A DNA stretch of 64,000 nucleotides from [Bacillus] enclensis (GTDB lineage: Bacteria > Bacillota > Bacilli > Bacillales > Bacillaceae_B), in contig NZ_KQ758483.1 of the NCBI RefSeq assembly GCF_001456935.1, forward strand, positions 960,390 to 1,024,389, given 5' to 3'. The notes beneath the pieces are model-generated. The model was not told the DNA's origin, searched no databases, and saw nothing but the letters and a program-made list of their open reading frames with translations. The position numbers and the translations under genes were made by a program. Numbering within the stretch: position 1 is the first letter of the stretch; each line of letters opens with the position of its first letter. Below are positions 17,071 through 25,434 of the stretch, one piece after another.

Positions 17071-17981
17071 GCTGTAACATCCTTTCTCTTACGTTTGCAT
17101 CTGGATGCAGTGGGCAGGTCTTTGGAAAGTAAGAACCCTATAATGGAAAGTACCCACAGACTTGCATTGAACGTAACCGGATTGAATGGATGAATGGAAA
17201 TGGAGGGATCCGACTTTACAGCCAGGATCGTCAATATAGGAAACACGAACATTTGAAGTGCATGCAGATGCCTTTTTTTACGATATAAAAGCCAGACGGC
17301 ACCGAACAGGATTTCAAAGACCCCTATGATTTGAACCCCTTTTACAGCAGCCATTCCATCCAGAGAAGACAAGGCTGAAAGCATCGAAACTTCTTCGGGA
17401 TGTCCCGCTATGATCTTCGGTACCAGCCCCTGATAAACCCATACGAAGAAAAAGAGTATGGCCAGCATTGTACTGGTAAAAAGGCGCATATACTGTGAGC
17501 GCGGCTGCTCTCCTTTTTCTATCCATTGCTTGAGCACGTCAAAGCTTAGAGCCGTCGCCCATCCCATCAGCGGGCGGAATACGGAGTCTATCAGTCTTCC
17601 AAATCCACCGTATCGGACATCATAGCCATATTGGGTCAGGAAGGTTGTTCCTTTTTCCGTAGGGATATATCGCCAGTATCCTCTTCCTTCACTGATCGGG
17701 GAAATCTTCTGGTCTGTCCCGAAATGCAGAGAAGAGGTCTTTGAACCATCTTTTTTATGATGTGTGCCGACACTTTCACCCCATCCAGCAACCTTTATAA
17801 AGCCGTATTTTGTTTCATATCGAAATGATTGCGGATCATCATCTGATGTTTTTGGCAGATAGGTGATAGATGTAAATCGAAGATCCCACTGCTCATGGAG
17901 ATGAGGGTCCTGGGACATTTCCCACACCTTTTCGCCAGGGGCATTGATGGAGATTTCTACATAGATTGGTTTGTTTTTCAT
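17067..17981 (-). CDS. yndG: SRPBCC domain plus DoxX-like membrane protein, YndG-like
   Basis: A 304-residue two-part protein. Residues 1-155 form a START/SRPBCC-type ligand-binding domain (YVEISINAPGEKVWEMSQDPHLHEQWDLRF, a standard first strand-helix). The rest holds about four membrane helices resembling DoxX (LSSLDGMAAVKGVQIIGVFEILFGAVWLLY). It is the first gene of the yndG-yndH-yndJ operon. ATG 17981 follows AGAGGTGA by about eight bases. The fusion suggests a lipid or hydrophobic ligand handed to a membrane partner, which is inference. Confidence 0.8.
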   Translation of the reverse strand: MKNKPIYVEISINAPGEKVWEMSQDPHLHEQWDLRFTSITYLPKTSDDDPQSFRYETKYGFIKVAGWGESVGTHHKKDGSKTSSLHFGTDQKISPISEGRGYWRYIPTEKGTTFLTQYGYDVRYGGFGRLIDSVFRPLMGWATALSFDVLKQWIEKGEQPRSQYMRLFTSTMLAILFFFVWVYQGLVPKIIAGHPEEVSMLSALSSLDGMAAVKGVQIIGVFEILFGAVWLLYRKKRHLHALQMFVFPILTILAVKSDPSISIHPFNPVTFNASLWVLSIIGFLLSKDLPTASRCKRKRKDVTA

Positions 17982-18061
17982 TGGCGTCACCTCTGCTATT
18001 AAAATACCATTACATAAGATGAAAATCTATAAACCTACCAGATTAAATCATGTACGTCTAA

Positions 18062-18106
18062 CAAAAAATAGCAAGCCATCCCCCATTACGGTTTGGCTTG
18101 CTATCT
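18062..18106 (-). terminator. Terminator of the symporter operon
   Basis: On the minus strand an 11-bp perfect stem, ATAGCAAGCCA with TGGCTTGCTAT, is followed by T6. Confidence 0.88.
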
Positions 18107-18130
18107 TTGTGCGGATCATCCATATCCTAT

Positions 18131-19597
18131 TTATCCAATATTCCGATACTCCTCTGCCATCTCCCCGCTCGTTTGCCGGGTGAGGGCGCTTATCACAACA
18201 ACAATGACGATATTGCAAATCAAGCCCAGGATGCCGGCATGGATATCAAACGGAGTCGTTTCAGCGATGAGCTGATAATAGTAATTGACAAATGTACCGA
18301 CGATAAGTCCGGTGATAACGGCAGGTCCAGTTATTTTCTTCGAATAAAGGGCTCCGTATACTCCGGGTGCAAATTGGACGATTGAACCGTACGCACCAAG
18401 CAGGAGGGCGATGAGCCCCTGTCCGCCGAACACAGTGATGACGTATGCCAGTCCACCCACTACGAATACCCCTGCTCTCATCAGGAATAGTGTCGTTTTA
18501 TCCGGAAGGTCAGGCTTCATGTTTTTGATGACTCCATCCGTAAATTCCAGTGATGCGCTGTGAGTGATTGCATCGGCAGTCGACATTGCTGCAGCCAGCG
18601 CCCCGGCACCGACAAGGCCGTACACCCAGCCTGGCAGACTGAGTACAGCGGTAATTAAATATGGGAGAATTTCATCAGGTGCCCCTACATCTGCGGGATT
18701 CACAACGTTGACTGCAGAAAAGCCGACGAATAACAAAGGGATCAGGAAAAGGGCAAAGATCGGATAGACAAGAACCGTTTTCTTGATTGTACGTGCATTT
18801 GACGCATAAGATTTAGAAAAAAGATGCGGCCACATCAAGAATCCGATTAGGGAAACCAGGATCGTTGTTGTGTAGGCCGTACCTGACATCGTCGAACCTT
18901 CTTTGCCGATTTCCAGGAATTGAGGATTATCCCGGACGAGGTTTGAAAACATGTCCCCGATACTTCCGTGCATCTGATTGACGATGGCAAGACCGACGAC
19001 CCAGGAAATGATGATCATAAGCATTCCCTGGAAAACATCAGACCATGCTGCTGCACGGAGGCCTCCCGTAGCGACATAAACGACCACGATGCCATATGCT
19101 AGCAGGGCACCCAGCCAGAGTGGAATCCGGCCCTCCGTCATGATATTGAAGATGTACGCCATTCCCTTCATTTGAGTGGCAAGATATTGGATCGAAGCAA
19201 GCAGTGCGATGATCCCAATCAAAATCGGCAGCGTTTTCCCTCCATATCTTTTTTTCATGAAACCTGCCACGGTGTAAATATCGAACTTCCGGCCGATTTT
19301 TCCGATCTTTGGACCGATGATGTACCACGGAAGAATAGCAAACGCGGTATAAGTCAAAATGTAAAGGGCAGGAGCTCCTTTTGAATAAGCCCAGCCCGGG
19401 GCGCCGAGGAAAGAAAATGCGCTGAAAACGGCCCCTCCCATCAAGAACCACATGACAACCAGTCCGAGACCTCCTCCTGCAACTGTAAATTCATCCAGAG
19501 AGGTCTTATCATGTCCCCTTCCGGCCATCACTCCAACGATAAGTGCAACCACAAGGTAGCCTATCATCATGATCATTGCAATCTGCCAATCTGCCAT
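18131..19597 (-). CDS. Sodium:solute symporter (SSS family)
   Basis: A 488-residue secondary transporter with about 13 membrane helices. Family signatures: EFTVAGGGLGLVVMWF near the N-terminus, GLRAAAWSDVFQGMLMI (about 180-196), LMWPHLFSKSYA (about 265) and GAGALAAAMSTADAITHSAS (about 342-360), the sodium-site region. SSS members take up amino acids, pantothenate, nucleobases or organic acids with sodium. It begins in TGATG, overlapping the stop of the upstream DUF3311 gene. DUF3311-SSS pairs are common, and the two amidohydrolases upstream suggest that the imported solute is an N-acyl or N-carbamoyl compound, ureide or cyclic amide. Confidence 0.9.
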   Translation of the reverse strand: MADWQIAMIMMIGYLVVALIVGVMAGRGHDKTSLDEFTVAGGGLGLVVMWFLMGGAVFSAFSFLGAPGWAYSKGAPALYILTYTAFAILPWYIIGPKIGKIGRKFDIYTVAGFMKKRYGGKTLPILIGIIALLASIQYLATQMKGMAYIFNIMTEGRIPLWLGALLAYGIVVVYVATGGLRAAAWSDVFQGMLMIIISWVVGLAIVNQMHGSIGDMFSNLVRDNPQFLEIGKEGSTMSGTAYTTTILVSLIGFLMWPHLFSKSYASNARTIKKTVLVYPIFALFLIPLLFVGFSAVNVVNPADVGAPDEILPYLITAVLSLPGWVYGLVGAGALAAAMSTADAITHSASLEFTDGVIKNMKPDLPDKTTLFLMRAGVFVVGGLAYVITVFGGQGLIALLLGAYGSIVQFAPGVYGALYSKKITGPAVITGLIVGTFVNYYYQLIAETTPFDIHAGILGLICNIVIVVVISALTRQTSGEMAEEYRNIG

Positions 19598-19818
19598 CAG
19601 TTCGCCTCCTCTTCATCTTTGTCGGGATCGATCCGATAGAGTGCCAGAACGATCAAAAACGTAATGATGATCCACAGAATCACCCAGAACACCGAGAAGG
19701 GCAAGCCCATCACCACAGGTGTCGCCCTGTTCCCAAGTGAAAAAAACGGGAAGATTAATAGCAAAAACGGAATTCCCAGAAAAATGCAGTATAAAGTCGT
19801 AAATTTACTTTTACTCAA
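19597..19818 (-). CDS. DUF3311 small membrane subunit
   Basis: 73 residues with two membrane helices (about 7-26 and 36-58) and an acidic tail (RIDPDKDEEEAN). The composition and the position before an SSS symporter match DUF3311 proteins, thought to be accessory subunits of such transporters. The TTG start sits in a TTGA overlap with the stop of the amidohydrolase gene and has GGAGGG upstream; longer in-frame starts would lie inside that gene and lack a site. Confidence 0.8.
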   Translation of the reverse strand: MSKSKFTTLYCIFLGIPFLLLIFPFFSLGNRATPVVMGLPFSVFWVILWIIITFLIVLALYRIDPDKDEEEAN

Positions 19819-21425
19819 ATGACGCCCTCCTTTTTCGCTGCATATTCGATCTTTCCATCTAAAATTGTGAGCTCTACATTTATATCCCGCAGTTTCGAAT
19901 GATCGCACGTCAGAATCGAATCATTCAATACGACAAGGTCGGCAAGCTTTCCAGGCTCTATGCTGCCTTTCAGGTTTTCTTCGAAACTCGCATATGCACC
20001 GTTCCATGTATAGGCCTTGATTGCTTCCTGGACGGTGATGCGCTGTCCTATGCCGATTTCCTTACCCGAATTGGACATTCTTGTGACCGCTGACACTATG
20101 CCGTGAATAGGATCTGCCGTTGTGATCGGACTGTCGGAACCAATGGCAAAAGGAATCCCGTATTCTGAAAAACTCCATAAGGGGAACGTGTGGTTGACAC
20201 GCTCGCCATAATCTCTGACATATCCCTCCCCAAACTCATAAATAAATGCAGGGTTGGGAATCGGAATGATATTCAGGTCTTTCATTTTCACAAGCAGATC
20301 AGGCGGCGTCATCCCGGAATGTTCGATACGGTGACGGTGGTCTTGTCTCGGTTCGTGCTCGAGTGCGGACCTGACTGCCTCGATCATCATGTGGACGGCT
20401 TCGTCACCGATGGCATGCGCTGTGATCTGCCAGCCTGCCTGATGGGCTTTTCCAAGAGACATATTCAACTCTTCCTGTGTCAAATATAGGATTCCCGAGT
20501 CTTTGGGATCACTTGTGTAAGGATCCCTTGTTTTAGCAGTGGGACCGCTGCTGCTGCCATCAATAAAGACCTTGGCAGGACCGATTTTCATCCATTCATC
20601 CCCGAGGCCTGTCCTTATTCCGCTCTGAAGACCCATCTCAACCATTCCAGGGGAGTCATGCAGGGAGCCATACAGGGCATAAACTCTTTGTTTGATCCGT
20701 TTTGAGGAGACGGCGTTCAAAAGGGAGCGGATGTGGTCCGGCCCGTAGCCTCCGGCATCATGAACACTGGTGATGCCTTTCACTAAAAAATCTTTTGAAG
20801 CGAGTTCCAGTCCATGCATAACCTCTTCCTCGGAATAATTTGCAAACAGGAACATATTCATGTGAGCAGATTCCAGAAGCAGTCCCGTCAATTCTCCAGC
20901 CTTGCGTTCGTATTTCCCGCCTGGAGGATCTTCCGTCCGAGAATGTATCCCTGCCAGTTCGAGTGCTTTACTATTTACACAGGAAATATGCCCGCACGTC
21001 CGGACAACGATGATTGGATGCTCCGTTGATACCTCATCGAGATCCCAGCGGGTGGGATGCCGTCCTTCAGCATAATGATTCTGATTATAGCCCCATCCAC
21101 GGATCCATTCTCCTTCCGGGGTGGTTTTCGCTTTTTCCTTCAACCTTTCAATTAATTCGCTAATGCTGTCAGCTGTCTTTCCATTCACTCCCAGCCTGTT
21201 TGTCCCATAAAGCTCGAGGTGGGCATGGGCATCTATAAATCCCGGTAGAATACTTCTGCCCGCTAAATCTATGATGTCAGTATCTTCACCCTTAAGGGCA
21301 AGGATTTCTTCATTCGTTCCCACCGCGATAATCTTGTTATCCTTTACGGCCACGGCTTCCATTACAGAAAACACCGAATCTACCGTAACCACTTCCCCAT
21401 TAATAAAAAGCATCGTCGCGCTCAC
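19815..21425 (-). CDS. YtcJ-type metal-dependent amidohydrolase
   Basis: A 536-residue member of the amidohydrolase superfamily (YtcJ/NfdA group). Metal-site features: GFIDAHAHLELYG (about 60-72), the mid-barrel HDAGGYGPDHI, ITAHAIGDEAVHMMI (about 337-351), HRIEHSGM (about 368) and the late acidic AIGSDSPITTADP (about 430). Such enzymes hydrolyse N-formyl, N-acyl or cyclic amide bonds. The best start is GTG 21425, seven bases after AGGAGG; ATG 21413 is an alternative. The stop overlaps the DUF3311 start, so hydrolase, accessory peptide and symporter are coupled. Confidence 0.88.
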   Translation of the reverse strand: MSATMLFINGEVVTVDSVFSVMEAVAVKDNKIIAVGTNEEILALKGEDTDIIDLAGRSILPGFIDAHAHLELYGTNRLGVNGKTADSISELIERLKEKAKTTPEGEWIRGWGYNQNHYAEGRHPTRWDLDEVSTEHPIIVVRTCGHISCVNSKALELAGIHSRTEDPPGGKYERKAGELTGLLLESAHMNMFLFANYSEEEVMHGLELASKDFLVKGITSVHDAGGYGPDHIRSLLNAVSSKRIKQRVYALYGSLHDSPGMVEMGLQSGIRTGLGDEWMKIGPAKVFIDGSSSGPTAKTRDPYTSDPKDSGILYLTQEELNMSLGKAHQAGWQITAHAIGDEAVHMMIEAVRSALEHEPRQDHRHRIEHSGMTPPDLLVKMKDLNIIPIPNPAFIYEFGEGYVRDYGERVNHTFPLWSFSEYGIPFAIGSDSPITTADPIHGIVSAVTRMSNSGKEIGIGQRITVQEAIKAYTWNGAYASFEENLKGSIEPGKLADLVVLNDSILTCDHSKLRDINVELTILDGKIEYAAKKEGVI

Positions 21426-21590
21426 ATCAACACCTCCTGATATATTCGCATCCGGGTCATGGGGACAGGTACACTGACTCATATCTTAGAGATGTTACTC
21501 CATCAATAACCAACAGTCTTTCCTCACAAGTCCTTTGACCAGGACTTCCTTGTTCAGTAGAAGCGGGTCAAGGCACCAGTCCCCCCAGGC

Positions 21591-22826
21591 TCACCCTTGA
21601 GCGATTCGCAATGCGGTTTTATATAACAGTTGAACCCCTTTTTCTATGTCATCCATTTCTGCGAATTCAAGCGGATTATGGCTGATCCCTTTTTCGCAGC
21701 GGACGAAGATCATCCCGTAGTCAGAGATATAGGACATAATCAATGCATCATGGAAAGGCCCGCTCATCAAAGTTGGTGAATCCAGCCCTAGCTTTCCGTC
21801 TTCTTCTTTCATGATGGCTTTGATCCAGTCGGCACAATATCTAGGCTCACTGCGGGTATCTTCTTTAATGTCAACTTTCAGCTTGTATTCAGCTGCAGAT
21901 TCTTCAATAATTTTATACAGTTTTTCTTCCAGCCTTGTCCGGGCTTCGAGATCGATATCCCTTAAGTCGACTGTGAATTCAACCTTTTCGGCAATAATGT
22001 TTCTTGAATTCGGGAATACCTGCATACTGCCCACTGTCCCGACTGTTGTATCAGTGCCTTCTGTTTTTACAAGCCTGTCAAACTTTGTAATGATATCGGA
22101 TGCTCCGAGAAGCGCATCCTGCCTCATTTTCATCGGAACCGAACCTGCGTGGCCGGCGAACCCTTCGAGGGTGACCGTCAGCCAGATAGGACCTGAGATC
22201 CCGGAAACGATTCCGACTGGTTTATTTACATTCTCAAGGACAGGGCCTTGTTCGATATGCAGCTCCAGAAAAGCGGCAATATCCCCTTTTTGGTAGACCG
22301 GACTCTTGCTAAGATCCGGCTCGACACCAAACTCCTTCAGAGCTTCCCTTCTTGTCATCCCCTGCTTATCCTTTCGTTCCAATTCACCTTCTTCAATCAT
22401 TCCTGCCAATCCCCGGACTCCAAAGATCCCCTTGTTAAAACGACTCCCTTCCTCATCCGAGAAACAGATCACTTCTATTGTGCGTGCCGGTGTGATTCCA
22501 TTCTCTTTCATGCTATGTACGACTTCAATCGCCCCGAGTGCACCTGCTGTCCCGTCAAATCTTCCCCCGTATGGCTGGGAATCTATATGAGAACCAAGAA
22601 TGAGAATCGGAAGTTCGGGTTCAGATCCCTCCAGCCGGCCTATCAAGTTTCCAAAGCCATCGATTCTTGCAGTCAATCCCGCATCTTCCATCCAGCCCTT
22701 TACTATTTCCACTGCCTGGCGGTCTTCTTTTGAATGAGCCAGACGGCAGACACCGGTTTCTCCGATCTTTCCAATTTCGGCGAGTTCCTCCAGGTGCTGC
22801 TTTAATCTTTCCCTATTGATGGACAT
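21591..22826 (-). CDS. M20-family amidohydrolase (N-carbamoyl-L-amino-acid hydrolase/allantoate amidohydrolase type)
   Basis: A 411-residue dinuclear-zinc hydrolase. Motifs: ILGSHIDSQPYGGRFDGTAGALGAIE (about 75-100, metal ligands H and D), CFSDEEGSRFN (about 121-131, catalytic E-E), FLELHIEQGPVLE (about 187-199) and FAGHAGSVPM (about 230). This is the HyuC/AmaB/AllC subgroup that removes carbamoyl groups from N-carbamoyl amino acids or ureides. The start is ATG after AGGGGTG. It is the first gene of the cluster ending in the SSS symporter, 165 bp upstream of the YtcJ-type gene; cotranscription is likely but not certain. Confidence 0.88.
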   Translation of the reverse strand: MSINRERLKQHLEELAEIGKIGETGVCRLAHSKEDRQAVEIVKGWMEDAGLTARIDGFGNLIGRLEGSEPELPILILGSHIDSQPYGGRFDGTAGALGAIEVVHSMKENGITPARTIEVICFSDEEGSRFNKGIFGVRGLAGMIEEGELERKDKQGMTRREALKEFGVEPDLSKSPVYQKGDIAAFLELHIEQGPVLENVNKPVGIVSGISGPIWLTVTLEGFAGHAGSVPMKMRQDALLGASDIITKFDRLVKTEGTDTTVGTVGSMQVFPNSRNIIAEKVEFTVDLRDIDLEARTRLEEKLYKIIEESAAEYKLKVDIKEDTRSEPRYCADWIKAIMKEEDGKLGLDSPTLMSGPFHDALIMSYISDYGMIFVRCEKGISHNPLEFAEMDDIEKGVQLLYKTALRIAQG

Positions 22827-23345
22827 AGTGTTAACACCCCTAAATTTATAATTTGATGGTTAATAAACTAATTACTTCAATGCCTTTTGCTGCCATTATT
22901 AGTGCTTGATTCTGCCTAACCCCAACTCAACTACTGACGAGTGGTTACCATCATTGTAGTTTGAAAAATCATATGATTCATTAGACACTCTGTCCATGAT
23001 GTGATGAAATAGACTTACAATACGTAAAATAGATGGAACATTCAGAAAATAAAAGACAAATTCTGGCTTTTAGCCCCCTTCCCCTTAGAATAGAATGATC
23101 CTTTGAATCTTTAGGTTCGTGAAGCGGCGGAAATAGTCCTGCTAAATTGACGAAAATGGACCCTTTTACATATTACGGATTGTTGAAGGATTATTATCGC
23201 GGTTTAGCAAAGATTTCAAATGTCAAAATTTTTTTGTAAGACAGAACTTCAGGAAAGCATCGTGTTATCAAGTTGGATTATTTGCTTATCCACTATCTGC
23301 CCCGTAGACTTATACCTGATACTTAAGCTGAAAGGGGTAACCAGG
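22827..23345. other. Intergenic region between divergent M20 hydrolase and SDR genes
   Basis: About 520 bp that must contain the promoters of two divergent units. The reading frame of the SDR extends left of its likely start but without a ribosome site. I found no riboswitch, hairpin terminator or repeat here that I can support. Confidence 0.4.
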
Positions 23346-24068
23346 ATGGCACAAATGATTCAAGGCAAGATTGCGTATATTACAGGAGCCGGACGAGGCA
23401 TCGGGAAAGCGACGGCATTGGAACTTGCAAGAGAGGGAGTCCATGTAGGATTGATTGCCCGAACCGAAAGCGCTTTGAAACAAGTCGCGGAAGAAGCGAG
23501 AGCACTGGGTGTAAAGGCCAGTGTGGCTGCGGCGGATATATCTGAAATGGATCAGGTGGAAAAGGCAGTTGCGTCGCTCCAGGATGAATTGGGTTCCGCG
23601 GATATCCTCATCAACAACGCCGGTATCGGCACGTACGGGGATTTTTTAGAAATCGATCCGGAAGATTGGAAAAGGACGTTTGAAGTGAATGTGTTTGGGA
23701 CTTATTATGTCACGCGCGCCGTCCTGCCTCAACTGATAGAAAAGAACCGTGGGGATATCATCAATATATCGTCAAGCAGCGGTTTGAAAGGCACCGCCGG
23801 CAGCACAGCCTACAGCGGATCGAAATTTGCGGTCCAGGGAATGACCGAGGCCTTGATGCAGGAAGTACGTAAGCATAACATTCGTGTGATGACATTGAAC
23901 CCAAGTCTTGTCGCCACAGACCTTACGTTCGGGGATGAACTGGATGAAGCGGATACGGAAAAGTATATGCAGCCCGAAGATCTGGCCGAACATATGGTAG
24001 CGCAGCTGAAACTGCATCCGCGTATTTTTATCAAGCAGTCACTGCAATGGGCAACGAATCCATTTTAA
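23346..24068 (+). CDS. Short-chain dehydrogenase/reductase (FabG-like 3-oxoacyl reductase)
   Basis: A 240-residue NAD(P)-dependent oxidoreductase with a classical SDR layout: cofactor loop TGAGRGIG (about 12-19), NNAG (about 89-92), catalytic Ser in ISSSSGLKGT (about 139) and Y-x3-K as YSGSKFAVQ (about 152-156). An R after the first strand (IARTESAL) favours NADP. Most similar in pattern to B. subtilis YqjQ/FabG-like reductases of unknown substrate. ATG 23346 follows AAAGGGG; the longer in-frame start has no site. A terminator follows at 24087. Confidence 0.9.
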   Translation: MAQMIQGKIAYITGAGRGIGKATALELAREGVHVGLIARTESALKQVAEEARALGVKASVAAADISEMDQVEKAVASLQDELGSADILINNAGIGTYGDFLEIDPEDWKRTFEVNVFGTYYVTRAVLPQLIEKNRGDIINISSSSGLKGTAGSTAYSGSKFAVQGMTEALMQEVRKHNIRVMTLNPSLVATDLTFGDELDEADTEKYMQPEDLAEHMVAQLKLHPRIFIKQSLQWATNPF

Positions 24069-24086
24069 TGATATTTTTCGCTAAGA

Positions 24087-24118
24087 CACACCGCCGATTT
24101 TTTGGCGGTGTGTTTTCT
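24087..24118 (+). terminator. Terminator of the SDR gene
   Basis: CACACCGCC pairs with GGCGGTGTG (9 bp) and is followed by TTTT. Confidence 0.85.
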
Positions 24119-24882
24119 TATAGGAGGATACTGTTGAGTCTTTCGTCCAATCTATGTTTCTTGCTTCGGCATATTGTGTCCATAAATAAATCTTGTAATC
24201 TTTGAGCTGCTTTTTGTAATTGCTCCTCTGTGACCTGCCCTGGGTAAGTACTGAGATATTCACTTATAAATTCCGTCTGGAGTGTCTCGAACGCCTTGAA
24301 CTGATGGAGCTTCTTGCCTTCGATCAAAGTTTGGAGCTGCAGGGTATGTTCCCTCATTGTTTCGAGCATTTTCAAGGCATAAATCATATTGCTGCGCTTC
24401 AGTTCTGTCTGGAATTTCCTCATACTGTACATAAAATCAAATGCGATATCATCACTGAACGCATAGTCAGATTGTTCAAATTGTTTCTGGGCATCTTTCA
24501 TTCTTGCAGATATATTACCAGTTTTATCTACTACTACCTTCCATAGTGGTGATTTAACACTCAATAATTCCCTGGGAAGGACGGAAACATTAAATTCCAG
24601 TCCATTCTTCAAAAAAGCGATGATCAGGTAAATATTCTTTCTTAACTGTAATATTTTTATGTAAACAGAATTGATAGTCATAAAATGCTTTTGCAAGAAA
24701 GACATTGCTTCCCCCAGATCGGCAACTGACGGAGCCGCCACCATCAAATCAATATCCGACAGTTCATCCTTATACCCTGCCACCCCTGATCCAAGCTGGA
24801 CGACTCCTTCGATATTTTCAGATAGTTCCAGAGTGCGGATGGTCCTTGTAAAATACTGTTCTCTTTCTTTTGGCGTATACAT
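24118..24882 (-). CDS. Nucleotidyltransferase-fold protein (Pol beta/MNT superfamily)
   Basis: About 254 residues. The N-terminal third has the nucleotidyltransferase motif GSGVAG-x5-SDIDLMV (G-S plus D-x-D, about 32-49) and a third carboxylate-region strand (LEFNVSVLP, about 97). The C-terminal half is helical, like HEPN or lincosamide-nucleotidyltransferase-type domains. It probably transfers a nucleotide to a small molecule or protein. No antitoxin-like partner is adjacent, so a toxin role is not supported. It converges with the SDR gene across the hairpin at 24087. Confidence 0.78.
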   Translation of the reverse strand: MYTPKEREQYFTRTIRTLELSENIEGVVQLGSGVAGYKDELSDIDLMVAAPSVADLGEAMSFLQKHFMTINSVYIKILQLRKNIYLIIAFLKNGLEFNVSVLPRELLSVKSPLWKVVVDKTGNISARMKDAQKQFEQSDYAFSDDIAFDFMYSMRKFQTELKRSNMIYALKMLETMREHTLQLQTLIEGKKLHQFKAFETLQTEFISEYLSTYPGQVTEEQLQKAAQRLQDLFMDTICRSKKHRLDERLNSILL

Positions 24883-25050
24883 CAAACTTCCCTGCCTTCT
24901 TTTTCATTGGATGTATTATAAAGTGATTATACCAAATATTTCTTTATTCATAGATTCTTTTACTTACATATTTGAACGGCTGAAGAAATCAGCATGTATG
25001 AAGACAAGTAGGAATATTAATGACTATACCGTTAATGGAAGGGGATAAGG

Positions 25051-25389
25051 ATGAAGAAACTGGCATTATGTGTTCTTACGATGTTGATAATGAGTGCCTG
25101 CAGTATCGGTAAAGAGGAAAAATACGAGTTATGCGGGTATGGACCAATGATGGTGGTTGAAGGAAAAGAATACTTAAGAATTGATACGAAAAAAAGGGTG
25201 ATCCTTGGGGATGAACTTGGAAAGATCAAGAAACAGATAAATGAGGAATATCATCCGGTAGACAACTTTTCATCAAACACACTAGCAAAAGGATCCAGTA
25301 TTTTCAGGGTAAAGGGTCAAGATCAATATCTCGTTGCTAAAACAAAGGATGAGAAATATATATTATTTCAATTGTTGGATAAGGAATAA
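25051..25389 (+). CDS. Small lipoprotein of unknown function
   Basis: 112 residues with a lipoprotein signal (MKKLALCVLTMLIMSAC, lipobox MSAC, cysteine at 17) and a compact beta-rich domain after it (IFRVKGQDQYLVAKTKDEKYILFQLL). It should sit on the outer leaflet of the membrane. The site GGAAGGGGATAAGG precedes the ATG. No family recognised. It ends inside the arm of a strong bidirectional terminator shared with the MutS2-like gene. Confidence 0.75.
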   Translation: MKKLALCVLTMLIMSACSIGKEEKYELCGYGPMMVVEGKEYLRIDTKKRVILGDELGKIKKQINEEYHPVDNFSSNTLAKGSSIFRVKGQDQYLVAKTKDEKYILFQLLDKE

Positions 25390-25434
25390 GAAGTACCGGG
25401 TCAGGGGTTCATCCCCGCCCGGTACTTCTTATTC
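25384..25434. terminator. Bidirectional terminator with a perfect 17-bp stem
   Basis: GAATAAGAAGTACCGGG and its exact complement CCCGGTACTTCTTATTC flank a 17-base loop. It overlaps the stop codon of the lipoprotein gene on the left and abuts the stop codon of the converging MutS2-like gene on the right. Confidence 0.85.

Noticed and set aside
24118..24882. MNT/HEPN toxin-antitoxin module
   Set aside because: A nucleotidyltransferase is present but no partner HEPN gene is adjacent; the gene stands alone. The same applies to 47218-48006.
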